Assembly (NCBI GenBank): GCA_021234155.1
Contig: JAJEKV010000004.1
Coordinates: 15,987,059 to 16,051,058, forward strand
DNA: 64,000 nt
Origin: Isoetes taiwanensis
Taxonomy: Eukaryota; Streptophyta; Lycopodiopsida; Isoetales; Isoetaceae
Direction of reading: 5' to 3'
A program made the translations under genes and the position numbers. This document shows positions 46,390 through 57,203 of this stretch, piece after piece (position 1 is the stretch's first letter; every line of letters starts with the position of its first letter). Below the pieces are notes generated by a model, which made no database searches, was not told the origin of the DNA, and saw nothing but the letters and a program-made list of their open reading frames with translations.

Positions 46390-49300
46390 TTGCGGGGATA
46401 ACATTGGTGAAAGCTTCATAGGCACATTCATTCAAATGGCCTAAGAGGGATGTAAAACAAAATGAGTGCCCCTCAAGTGAAGATCGTGTTAGGAGATCCC
46501 TCAATTTGCCCTCTTGATTGGAAGAGGATTCATCAAAAGTAGTCCATCATGCGATCTTAGCAATTTGGGACATCAGTTTCTTGCTCCTTTGTGGTGAACA
46601 AGCAACACGGCAACAAATGAAGAAAAGCCGAGATAGTAGAGGAGATTGGAGGTCATGAGAATCTAGCTGCCGTCTTGGTCTGGGGTTGTTTAAGCACGAA
46701 GATGAGCGATCTACTACTCGAACAGATCTACTAGGTTTGCCATGCTACATTCTTCACTCCTGCATTGGATCTAAATATTGGGAGGCCGAATATAGTCTTT
46801 AGTGATCCTCGGGATGCTATAGGCGATGAGTTCTTGGGTGTATCAAAGGTCGGGCTTTGGTGGGTAACATAATAGATCAACGGAAACCAGAATATCAGGT
46901 CATGTCATGCTTGTCTTTGAGAGGCCTATAGCTAATGATCTAGTAACACAGGAGACCCATGATGTTTTGCTTCATGATGGTAGGACAGTTTCACAACATT
47001 TACAAGCTCGAGCTGCTCTTGAGCAGGATGACTTAGAAGTTGAGTGCTTGGAAAGGCGATGTTGAGAAGCAATTCAAGAGGAAAAGGAAATATACATATG
47101 TGGCGGGTGAGGAGGAACCAAAGGGGATAGCAAGGAGGAGAGGATGTCGCTTCAAGTCAATCAAGAGTGCTCTAAAATCAACATCTTTGTAGAGGCGATG
47201 TGTCAAAAAGCGGGCGAGCAAGTATGTGCCTTAAGAAAAAAATTTTATTCTCAATCAAGCATTGCGGGATTACGCTTGTTTTTGTTGTGTTGAGTGTAAC
47301 TTATCTGAGTGGTCGGGCCGAAAGTAGTGGTCTGGAGGTGGAGTCTTTGTCAATTTGCATAAGCGTGGCTTTAGGAGTTGCTCGAGTCTACGTTTTATAG
47401 TTGGAGGAAGAGGTTAGGAGTTAGGTGGAAAGCGGGCGGAACATGTATCTGAGCTCTAAGAAGCCTAGATGCGTGACACTAGCTCTGAGAAAGTGTGCTT
47501 GATACCTTCATTAGTGAGAATGCGGAGAGCATTCCACATGAAACAAAAAAGAAAAGGATGATATAAGGGAGAATGTTGCAAACTTCCTTCCATTCTTAAT
47601 AAGAAGAGCGTACATAAGGAAATGGGTGCGTGGTGGAAAAATTGTGGGGAAAGAGTGTAACCTTGCCCTCTTTTTACAATATTTGGAAGAAAGAGTTTCA
47701 GGCGTCGGCATAGCAAAAATACTGACATTCTCCAAGTGTAACATATGTGTAGTCATCAAGCGAGAAATTGGAAAGAACAAAAGATACAAGGGAGGCGCAA
47801 CCTTTCAATTCAAGCGGCGGGCACATATGTTGGAACAAGCGTTCTGTAGGAGTCAATATTGGCATTGGCGTGCATTATCACATCGTTCGCCCGAGAAAGT
47901 CACCTTTGCATAATACATGATAAGATGGATCAGGTCAAAACACTCACCAAGAAGTCACCATCTACATAAAATCGTTTTGGAGAGGAGATGCGCTTGAAGA
48001 GCGACTTGGCGGGAGCATTGACACATGGTCATGGTGGGCCGGGCTTATGGCCATTTCTCTCTTGATCTTTGGAAGGATGACTCAAACTTTCATGTTGGAT
48101 CACTTTCTAGGATCCTACACTATCTTGAGTTCTTGGGAAGAAGACAAGTGCGGTGATGATGTGTGGAAGGCGGAACTTCTGATTGCAAATTGATGCAAGC
48201 CCTAAAAGATACTCGACCCTTTGCAGCATAAGCTGGCCTTGAGACACAGAGAAGATGCCTTCATCTTCTCGCCAACAGAAGGCTTCAATCCTCTTCCTCG
48301 AAATCTCTACTACGGTTGGATAATGCATCGGGTCAAAATAAAAATAGATATGTGTTCTCCTACCTCTCTTATTTGACATGGCTTAAGGTATTGATGAGAT
48401 TGAGGTTGGCTTCATGATGGTTGGGCATACTCATGGCGATATTGATGCATTGTTTGGGAACTTTTTGGCGTTAATGAGTTCATCGGATGCTCTAACTTTG
48501 CACGAGTTGCTTTACTTGTTTAGCAAGTGCGGTGCAAAGTCTTTCATTCCATATTTTGTGGATGAAGTTTGATTGGAAAGGCTTTGTCAAGGGATATATC
48601 CACGATAAAGGCCAACGTCTAACAGAGCCATACCGACCCATTGCTATTCGATTTAAAATGGATGGGAAATGGCCCATTATGCAATATAAGATCTGGCCAA
48701 CCCATAAAAGAGTGGATTCGAGGAAAAGGAATAAGAATGTGGAAGGAGGATGAAAATGGTGAGCCAAGCGTTACCAACGGGGGTGCCTAAAAATATCCCT
48801 CAAGGAAGACATTGAAAGATCTCCACGGCACGGCGGGCGGCATCGGCAAAGTACATAGCATTATGGAATTCCATACGCAAAAATCAAAGAAGATAGTGTG
48901 TTTGCCGAGCGATTTACAAAGCAACTATGGATTCTTTGGAGCGAGATTCTTTTGTGTTTGGAAGATGTATCTCGGGGCGACCTCAAAATGATAACTTTTG
49001 GTTGCGTACAAGGCAAGAACCTCTACAATTTTGCATTTACTCAGTCGATGAAACGGCTGTGCTTGTAAGACCTTTGCCCTACGTATTGTGGGCCAGCGGA
49101 TGAAGCGTCGGTGTTGCCTATGGATGAGTTCGATCCTCATGCACATGTTACGAAAGGTATGTTTGTTTTAGTCCGACCTGGAGGCGATGAAACTCCAGCG
49201 TGGTTGGGCTTTGGGAAAGAAGATGCCATCCTAGATCGAGTCTACCAATTATGGTCACATTTATGTATCATGGTGGATGCCTGTTGGTGCATTGACTATC

Positions 49301-49470
49301 TGAGGTTGCTTAACTAAGCGTTGGCGACCCAATCCATCGAGATCCATCAAGGTATGAGAAGTTAGATGCCATACATTATGTATGGGATGCAAATGGCAAA
49401 ATCGAGAAGGCTGTTGATTCCAAAATACATTGTTGACATGTGGGGGACATAGCATTAGCTAAAAGCTCTC
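46390..49470 (+). pseudogene. DUF7869-type transposase-like protein, copy 2 (frameshifted)
   Basis: Same order as copy 1 with more continuous frames. YNIWKKEF is at 47,675-47,698; SKCNIC at 47,731-47,748, followed by VVIKREIGKNKRYKGG. A QNKNRYVFSYLSYLTWL segment precedes MMVGHTHGDIDALFGNF (about 48,415-48,466). Then come GAKSFIPYFVDE and FDWKGFVKGYIHDKGQR, then RPIAIRFKMDGKWPIMQYKI (48,532-48,753 open). A C-terminal FVLVRPGGDETPAWLGFGKE segment at 49,163-49,222 looks like the family's terminal beta-domain. The N-terminal part (46,390-47,400) reads only in pieces, with FKHEDERSTTR and TDLLGLPC segments. Length of about 3 kb without clear large introns suits a protein near 900 residues. A restored frame would be needed to ask whether it could be active. 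Confidence 0.8.
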
Positions 49471-49474
49471 AATC

Positions 49475-50005
49475 TCGGTCATGTTCTCGGTAATTATGTA
49501 TGTAATTTCTTTTTGCTATAATACTTAAGCATTTTGGACAATTAATACATTGTCGATACATCAATTAGCTTTCATTATGCTTATACTAACATCCTTACAT
49601 CTTTTATAATAGGTGTTTAATACACATCATTACATCGATGCACACATTATTGATGGCATACATATAATTTAGATGCACATATTATTGATGGCATTATAGA
49701 GTCGATGATTCACTCATCTTCAATCCTAGCATTGATCGCATTCAGCTCGTAGGCATGGCTCGAGGGAAGCCAAAGAAGATGGATCACAACACGGTAAGGC
49801 GGGGGCAATGATTTTTTCGGGACCATCGACTTTAGATTGCAAGTAGGGATCGGCTTAAGCTGTTTTATGTATGCATAGAACAATATCATTGTAGCTCATG
49901 GAGCAAAGAATGGTTTCAAACCGATCTTCATACTCATAGATATTATAAACCATGGGAGATGAATGACTTCTACCACCGAATGGAGCTGCTTTTATAGTCG
50001 TTGTA
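49475..50005. other. 3' flank of the transposase-like gene, no gene
   Basis: AT-rich, with repeated AATACA(CAT/TTG) and ATTGATGGCAT motifs (49,655-49,700). Nothing else recognised. Confidence 0.45.
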
Positions 50006-50008
50006 GAA

Positions 50009-50125
50009 TTATTGGTATAATACTTCAGCATTATTGGTATTATACGTCAGCATTATTGGTATTATACCTCAGCATTATTGGTATTATACTTCAACATTAT
50101 TGGTATTATACTTCAACATTATTGG
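50009..50125. repeat. 22-bp minisatellite, copy 2
   Basis: Six units of CATTATTGGTATTATAC(T/C/G)TCA, nearly perfect. Confidence 0.9.
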
Positions 50126-50139
50126 ATTCGTAACTATAA

Positions 50140-50245
50140 ATTCTTTTACCTTGCTTTCACTTCTCACTTTTCACCTTGCTACTTGATCTTGATCCTTGCT
50201 TCTTGCTCCTTCAACTTCCTTGTTCCTTGATCTTCTTGCTACTTG
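50140..50245. repeat. CTTGCTACTTGATCTTC minisatellite, left part, copy 2
   Basis: Insertion target of the LTR element; continues at 54,468. Confidence 0.85.
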
Positions 50246-50250
50246 ATCTT
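50246..50250. repeat. Left target-site duplication ATCTT, copy 2
   Basis: Matches 54,468-54,472 after the 3' LTR. Confidence 0.9.
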
Positions 50251-50695
50251 TGTTAGCCCTTTGGGCTAAACATATGTATGAGTGGCATAGGCCACATGTA
50301 TTCATCACATTGGACCACTTGATCTAGGGCCCAGATTTAGCCCATATATATGGTAGGTGGCATATGCCACATGTATTTGTCATATTGGACCCCACAATCT
50401 ATGGCCCAGATTTAGCCTAGATCTGTGGACGGTGAGATGTCGAGTTAGGGTTAGGGTTTTGCTCTACTATTTAGAGAGCATTTCCTCTCATTGTTTAGGT
50501 TTTTTGCTCACATTTTGGAGCACCTCCTTTTTGGACATCAATATGATTGAGTTTTGTTCATTCTTTGCTTTGTTCTTGTTCTTGGAGTTTCTTCCACCTT
50601 CTTTTGTTGATCCATGAGCATTTGGGGCAGCCTTGTGGCATCCGTGGTCATGGACTGCTGCTGCAAAGGTGATGCCAAGAACCCCAAACATCAAC
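50251..50695 (+). repeat. 5' LTR of the nested element, copy 2
   Basis: TGTTAGCCCTTTGGGCTAAACA at the left end, itself a short inverted repeat (TAGCCC/GGGCTA). TATATATGGTAGG at about 50,343-50,356 may be the promoter TATA. GTTAGGGTTAGGGTTTT (telo-box) follows. Confidence 0.9.
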
Positions 50696-53600
50696 TTTGG
50701 CCTCATCATGCGGGGTATCTTGGGCTCATGATCAATCTGATTTTTTTTATTTCAAGTATCTCGAAGTTTTTCAACAAAATATTGATTCTCGTCGACATTT
50801 TCTCGGATTTGTCCATATTTGGGGCAAACCTGATTCTGGTTTTGGCAAAATAGCATCATTTGTCATAAGTTCTTGTTCTCCATCGACACATATTTTGGCT
50901 TATAATCTCTCATGTTTGCCCACAATCAGGAAGGGGCAAAGCAACGCATTAATTTTTTGGGTTCAGCCTTCTGCGGCAAGCAAGCAAGATACCGAGGAAG
51001 AGGCCCAACGGCTCTTTCACAAGTCTTTTTCGTATTTTCTGGATTGAAGCTCTGTTTTTTCGTAGAGCACAGGCAATGGGCAAACATTCAATACAAACGG
51101 GGGCAAAAGCCCCATCATTTCATTCCTTCCCAACGGAAAGCAAGCAGTTATTCATGGCAGATTCTCTTAATATAATTATGTCACAGATGTTACAGTTCTT
51201 GTGCTGGAGATGCTCTTTGGGTCTTCAGCCTGTTCTTCATCGACATACTCTGTGATTTTTGCCTAATAGTTTCCTCGAACACATGTGGCTTTGATCAATT
51301 CAAATTCCTATACCAGATCTATCTCAAAAGCAGCAAGCAACTCCATTTTCTTGGTGCAGACCCTGTATTGGCTCAAGATACAGCAAATCGATTGTGCTTT
51401 TGCCCGCGACTCATCTACCACCGGTCCGAGATCTGCAAAGCGGACCCATTTTGGGGCTCATTTCTTACACCAACGAGTTCGGACTCGTATCCGTTACATA
51501 AGGCATTCCGGCAATCTTCTTTCCAAACGGTATGCAAAAGCCTTAATGGCCAGACAACATCGCCCAAGCAAAGGGGTATCTGCATAACAAGATATGTGGC
51601 TGCCATATCTGAATCAACTTCCCAACAGGTTTCTCTACTTCTTGAGGAATTCTTCTCAGGTAAATCATGATAAACCATCTCCAGTCTCGAACTTCACCAC
51701 AATCAGCAGCTGCATTTGGTCGCTTATTTAGCCTGAAGCTCTGTCGCAATATTTTAGTCCAGCAATTTACCTGATATGAAGATTCGGTTGCAACATTCTC
51801 ACTGTATCAGACAGTCAGGACTTGGATTTGTACATTGCCAAGCACAATATTGAAGCTATCTTTGCGCGGCATAGGCCTAGCAGCAGCGGTGATGCACATT
51901 CACTCCTATTCACTCCTGCAAAGTATTTTCGTGGCACTCACATGCCCTCTTTTCTGCAACAACTGATCTTCTGGCTAAACTTGGGCACGAATTCTGTGCA
52001 TCTACTCAAGCCCCTTGAAGAAACCAACTCCACGGCCCCCTACGGCGTGGACCAATCTATGACTTTTTTCACAGAAGTGTGAAGCCCACCCACGGCTCTG
52101 TGACCCCAAAATTTCCAAGACATCACTACCTTCGCCCTGTCGAAACAGAGCAAGCACTAGAGTTTTGCCTGTGTTTTTTTCAAAGGGTTTGGTCTTCATC
52201 ACCAACAGCCCACGGCCATCACGGCGTGGCTTCAATCTGCAACACCTTCACAAGCGTGCGTCTGCCCAACCTTCCTAGAAGCCCACGGCCATCCGCGGCA
52301 TTGGCCCCGGCGTTACAACATCTTCCGCGGCGTGGGCTTTGTGCGCTCCGCGGTAAGCAACAAAAGTCTTGGGACCTTTCGCAACTCTCCGGCAACAAGC
52401 TTCTACAAGGCCATAACAATTCGGGGCGTGCTACCCTCACCACGGTAGTGTAAGTCCGTCCCGGACCCGTCACTTCGGCATATTCCACGACCTCCCGCGT
52501 GGGTCGGATCGAGCCCCCGCGGGTCCCATGGCCCCTCGCGGCGTGGACCCTCCCCCGGGCTATCGCGGCGTGGCCTTCGCCCTCATCCCACGGCCCATCG
52601 GGGATGTGGCCCCCGCGGCGGCCCCTCCGCGGGCGTGGTACCGATTTTGGTGTGCGGCCCACCCAACCATTGAAAAAAAAAAAAAAGCATAGCATGAAAT
52701 CACTTGTCGTTCAACACACATATCTTCAATGACTCTATTCTTTTATGGCGACACTTGGCACTTGGGCCATTCAAGATGGGCAACATTCTTGGTATTTTTC
52801 ACTTCTACTATTGAAGAGGCTTTTTTTTTATACCATCTATCACGTTCTATACATGGCGTGCTTATAAGCAAATGGCGTGAAGATGATTCAACCTTCCGCC
52901 CCTTTCATACCTTAACCTTACATGGCCCAACGGCATGTTAAGGCAATTCTTCAGCACTTGGATGCAAACTCGATCACGACCCCTTGGCGTGATTTGTTTA
53001 ATGGTGACTTCTTGACCTCTTCTTCAATTTTTGAGGCATTATGCCTTTGGAGGTGCAACTTTCATCAACCTAAAATTCCAGCAGCATCATTCTCTTTCCA
53101 CAACCAACTCACAGCCCAAAGGCGTGAGTTCATCAAAATTAATCCGGCCCCTCGCGGTGACGAAACAAACTTTCAATCCTCTTTTCATGCAAGAAGTCTT
53201 TGGAGCATAATTTGGGCACATTTTGGGGGACGCCTCATCTTTTGTCGCATTCTTAAAGATCTTCTTTGCAACTTGTACCAACAAATTTCAAGTTCCTGCA
53301 ATGGCGTGAAGATGAATTCGCCTTCAGCCCCGCCGTTGCATCAACCTCACATGGCCACATGGCTGTTTGTGGGGAGCCAATTTCAGCAATTTCTCTTTGG
53401 TGTCAACTTTTTCAAGTTCAACATTTTGATCAACCTTATACGTCCATAATTCATGGCGGTCGATCCTCTTTCAAGTTCAACCAATGGCGTGAAGATGACT
53501 TATAGCCTTCCGCCCCTTCAATTTCACCTCCTTCAAGTTCAACTATTTGCTCAAACTCTTTCAAGTTCAACGAATGGCGTGAAGCTGACTTGCCTTCCGC

Positions 53601-54020
53601 CCCTTCAATCACTTATGTTTCAACTCCTTGTTTCAACTTTTCAAGTTCAACACTGGCGTGAAGATGACTTAGGACCTTTCGCCCCTTCAACAATTTTTCT
53701 TTCCAAATTTTTGTTCCACTCATTACAAGACACTTTGATTGGCATGTATTGACCGACTAAGTGGCAAGCTCTATGAAGTGGTGACGACCTTCTCAACATT
53801 AGATTCGACTTCTATGGAATTAAAGGAGCTTGTGGCAAGCTCAAGAGAAGTGGTGGTGACCTTCTCAACCTCTCATGATTTCGTACTTCATCGACATTTG
53901 CATTTTTGGGTCAAGAATTTTCGGTGACATTATCATTATTTCCCCTCACTTTGCCCTTTGTTGTAAATGTTTAACTTTGATGTTATAAAGGTTCTACATA
54001 GTTTGGTGTGGTGGGGGGAG

Positions 54021-54467
54021 TGTTAGCCCTTTGGGCTAAACATATGTATGAGTGGCATAGGCCACATGTATTCATCACATTGGACCACTTGATCTAGGGC
54101 CCAGATTTAGCCCATATATATGGTAGGTGGCATATGCCACATGTATTTGTCATATTGGACCCCACAATCTATGGCCCAGATTTAGCCTAGATCTGTGGAC
54201 GGTGAGATGTCAGTTAGGGTTAGGGTTTTGCTCTACTATTTAGAGAGAGCATTTCCTCTCATTGTTTAGGTTTTTGCTCACGTTTTGGAGCACCTCCTTT
54301 TGGAGCATCAATATGATTCAGTTTTGTTCATTCTTTGCTTTGTTCTTGTTCTTGGAGTTTCTTCCCACCTTCTTTTGTTGATCCATGAGCATTTGGGGCA
54401 GCCTTGTGGCATCCGGCAGTCATGGACTGTTGCTGCAAGGTGATGCCAAGAGCCCCAAACATCAACA
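54021..54467 (+). repeat. 3' LTR of the nested element, copy 2
   Basis: TGTTAGCCC...CATCAACA, followed by ATCTT. Confidence 0.92.
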
Positions 54468-54845
54468 ATCTTCCTTGTTCCATGATCTTATTGCTACTTG
54501 ATCTTCCTTGTTCATTGCTTCTTGCTACAGTTGATCTTGATCCTTGTTCGGAATCCTTGCTACTTCATTCCCGTGCTCCTTGCTACTTGATCTTGTTCCT
54601 TGCTCTTGATTTTGCTACTTGATCTTGTTCCTTGATCTTGATCCTTGCTTCTTGCTCCTTGATCTTCCTTGTTCCTTGATCTTCTTGCTACTTGATCTTC
54701 CTTGTTCATTGCTTCTTGCTACTTGACCTTGATCCTTGTTCCTTGCTACTTCATTCCCGTGCTCCTTGCTACTTGATCTTGCTACTTGCTCTACTCCGCT
54801 ACGTGTTCCTTGCTCCGTCGGTGATCCTTGCTTGCTTTTGCAAAT
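54468..54845. repeat. CTTGCTACTTGATCTTC minisatellite, right part, copy 2
   Basis: Same units as 20,282-20,640. Confidence 0.85.
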
Positions 54846-54902
54846 GATTGGACACAATCCTCCCAGGCTACTCGGAAGGCTGCAAGCATGCCCGGGCATT
54901 AA

Positions 54903-55202
54903 ATGCGGCCTGGAATGGATGAGCTATTTGACCATTTCTTGGAGTGGAGGTTGCGCCTACAGTCCCACCAAGGAGCTTACAATGGAGTTGATCAACTTCG
55001 ATGCAGGCGATTTGATTGTGGTCATGAGCCACGATGGAAATTAATCCATCACGAATGTTATAGGAGACTTGCAATGAGGGGAATGCTTGAACCTCCTCCT
55101 TTTACGGGCCGAGATGCTACGACAGTATTGAGGAGGCCTCTTCTTCGTCTTTGGATATTTAGCACACTCTCACGGATGCATACATATCGAGTTCATTCAT
55201 GA
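54903..55202 (+). CDS. Unknown short protein (about 99 codons open)
   Basis: Open from ATG 54,903 with segments GMDELFDHFLEWRLR, ECYRRLAMRGMLEPPPF and ATTVLRRPLLRLWIFSTL. The overlapping frame 54,736-55,044 reads ELTMELINFDAGDLIVVMS, so a frameshift is likely and the true protein is a mixture of the two frames. Both parts have counterparts at 20.66-20.95 kb. No family recognised; the composition looks like real protein, not low complexity. A stop follows at 55,200. Confidence 0.4.
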   Translation: MRPGMDELFDHFLEWRLRLQSHQGAYNGVDQLRCRRFDCGHEPRWKLIHHECYRRLAMRGMLEPPPFTGRDATTVLRRPLLRLWIFSTLSRMHTYRVHS

Positions 55203-55209
55203 AATTTCT

Positions 55210-55690
55210 AAAGGGACGGATGTATGGCCTTATTAGGGTGTACTACTTGAGTACAACGGTTTTGTGGAGTTGGGTCCGCTCTTCTTCCGTGAGTATCATC
55301 TGTGGAATTACTTTTCTAATGACTAGGTACCCCATATGGTGGGAAGAATCAGGTGGGATATCGTGAGCTCTTGACTCCCTAACCCGGATCGTGGGTTAGA
55401 CCTCCTTGGCCGAAGGGAAGGGGAAGGGAAGGGTTAGGAACACAGGGGAAGGTTACTAGGGACATACATAGTTCATACTTCGGTCTCTATTGTGTTTGGA
55501 AGTTGGTATATGATACCGTGTTATTATGTTCTCTAAATATTCATGTATGTATGATACACGGGTACTGCACGTGTATACAACCCCTGCATAAGGTCTATGA
55601 TACAGGGTACTGTACACGTGTATACAACCCCTGCATAAGGTCTATACAACCCCCATAATAAAAAAATTCCAGTTTACTAAAAATTTTCCC
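55210..55690. other. Stretch without a supported gene
   Basis: Contains two direct copies of GTATACAACCCCTGCATAAGG (about 55,570-55,640) after CACGGGTACTGCACGT-type sequence; the same duplication is blurred at 21,370-21,450. Confidence 0.5.
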
Positions 55691-56250
55691 ATTATAATGA
55701 AATTGTGCTTCATTCTCATTTCTTTCTCATGCTTTCTCATTTCCATGCTTCCTCATTCTTTCTCATTTCTTTCTCATTCTTTCATTCTTCCATTTATTCC
55801 TCATTCTTTCCCTTCCCTTCCCTTCCCTTCCGTCTCTTACTTTTTCTTTTTTCTTCATTGTTTCTCATTCTTTCATTCTTTTTCATTTCTTCCTCACTTT
55901 CTCTTCGATCCCTTTATTTCCATTACTTCCCTTCCCGTATTTCTTCTTTCCATTTCCTTCCCCTCCTTCTCCTATTTCTTCATTCTTTTTTCTTTCTTCT
56001 CTTATTTCTTCGTTCCGGCTTCTCTTTCTTCCCCTTTCTCTTTCTTCCCCCTTCTCTTATTTTTTTCTCTTCTCTTCCCCCTTCTCTTCTTTCTCCCACC
56101 CTTATATGACGTCTTCAAATCCTTCGATTATTTTTCTTCTCCTGTTTTCCCATTTCTTCTTCTTCCTTTTTTCCTTCTTCTTCGATCTTTTTCTTCTTTG
56201 TTCTTATTCTTCTAACTCTTTATTACTTTATTGCAGTTTTCTATTTCGAT
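55690..56250. repeat. CT-rich low-complexity tract, copy 2
   Basis: Counterpart of 21.5-22.05 kb; open plus-strand frames are compositional. Confidence 0.9.
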
Positions 56251-56381
56251 TTGGACCCGACAGGATCTTGTGTACATACGTCCTTCTTTTGATAAATTCA
56301 TCGCATTTGCATTTTATTTTTACATGTACCCCAGGTTCGAAGTCCACTTTCACTACAATCATATATTTTTCCTAGGTTAAG

Positions 56382-56850
56382 GAGTGGCTTGTTCAAGGGC
56401 ACGGTCGACTCCACCTAGAGTGGAGAGGACCACATACCCGGGTTCAAGTCCACTTCCACTTGTTATTTTTTAGGTTTAAAATAAAATTGTAGTGGCTTGT
56501 TCAAGGGCACGGTCGGCTCCACCTCGAGTGGAGAGGACCAGATGTCCGGGTCCAAGTCCACTTTTCTTCTCATTATTAGGTAGAGGTGGCTACGGCAAGG
56601 ACGTAGTCGGCTCCACCATGAGTGGGGAGGACCAGATGTTCGGGCCTTAGTTCACATTTATTGTCAGTTTTAGGTAGAGGTGTCTAGGGCAAGGACATGG
56701 TCGGCTCCACCATGAGTGGAGGGGACTAGATGTTCGGGCCCTAGTCCTACATTTCTTGTTATTTTTAGGTAGAGGTGGCTAGAGAAAGGGCATGGTTGGC
56801 TCCACCATGAGTGGAGAGGACCAGGTGTTCGGGTCCTAATCATACTCTAG
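56382..56850 (+). repeat. Array of five tRNA-like units, copy 2
   Basis: Unit starts (GTGGCT..(G)(C)AAGG) at about 56,382, 56,491, 56,585, 56,682 and 56,776; spacing 94-109. Each has CGGCTCCACC(ATGA)GTGGAG(A)GGACCA. Units 1 and 2 have a B-box-like GGTTCAAGTCCAC or GGTCCAAGTCCAC; units 3 to 5 have decayed forms. See copy 1 for caveats. Confidence 0.65.
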
Positions 56851-57203
56851 CCTGATCTAGTCGATCCAGCCTATTATATCTAGCCTACTCCATCATCCAA
56901 AGCCTCCTCTATTATCTAGCCAAATCTAGCTTTTGATCCGACTAATCTAACCTATTTAGCTTCCCTTTTTTCTTTTCTTTTTTTTGGCCCAGGGAGGGTG
57001 GGGGGGACGCGCGCATTGACATCGCGTCCTTCGCAATTTGATTATATGAAATAATATATAATTGATAAGGTATTAATCGCCATAGGGCATGTTAAAAGTA
57101 ATGATTATGGTCCGCATACATGTTTGATATTGTCGTATTGCATTTAGTTTCTGCATGCTTGGTTTTTGTATTCGTTATTTTATTTTTGTTTGTAGGCATA
57201 AAA

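Larger units (their letters stand above)
50251..54467 (+). mobile_element. Complete short LTR retrotransposon, copy 2 (non-autonomous, LARD-like)
   Basis: Two LTRs (50,251-50,695 and 54,021-54,467), PPT GTGGTGGGGGGAG at 54,008-54,020, TSD ATCTT on both sides. The LTRs are identical over about the first 190 bases and differ by roughly a dozen positions in the rest, so the insertion is recent. The interior has no readable gag-pol. It carries the CCACGGCC..GGCGTGG motifs (52,030-52,640), the internal poly(A) (52,673-52,686) and GGCGTGAAGATGA units (52,870-53,690). It must rely on an autonomous partner for mobility. Confidence 0.92.

Noticed and set aside
52219-52695. 158-codon minus-strand frame, Arg/Gly-rich
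   Set aside because: Lies in the GC-rich motif series of the LTR element, is not conserved at 17.9-18.5 kb, and has no motif.
52922-53449. 175-codon plus-strand frame in the LTR element
   Set aside because: Crosses the repeated GGCGTGAAGATGA units; not open in the other block and no gag or pol similarity by eye.
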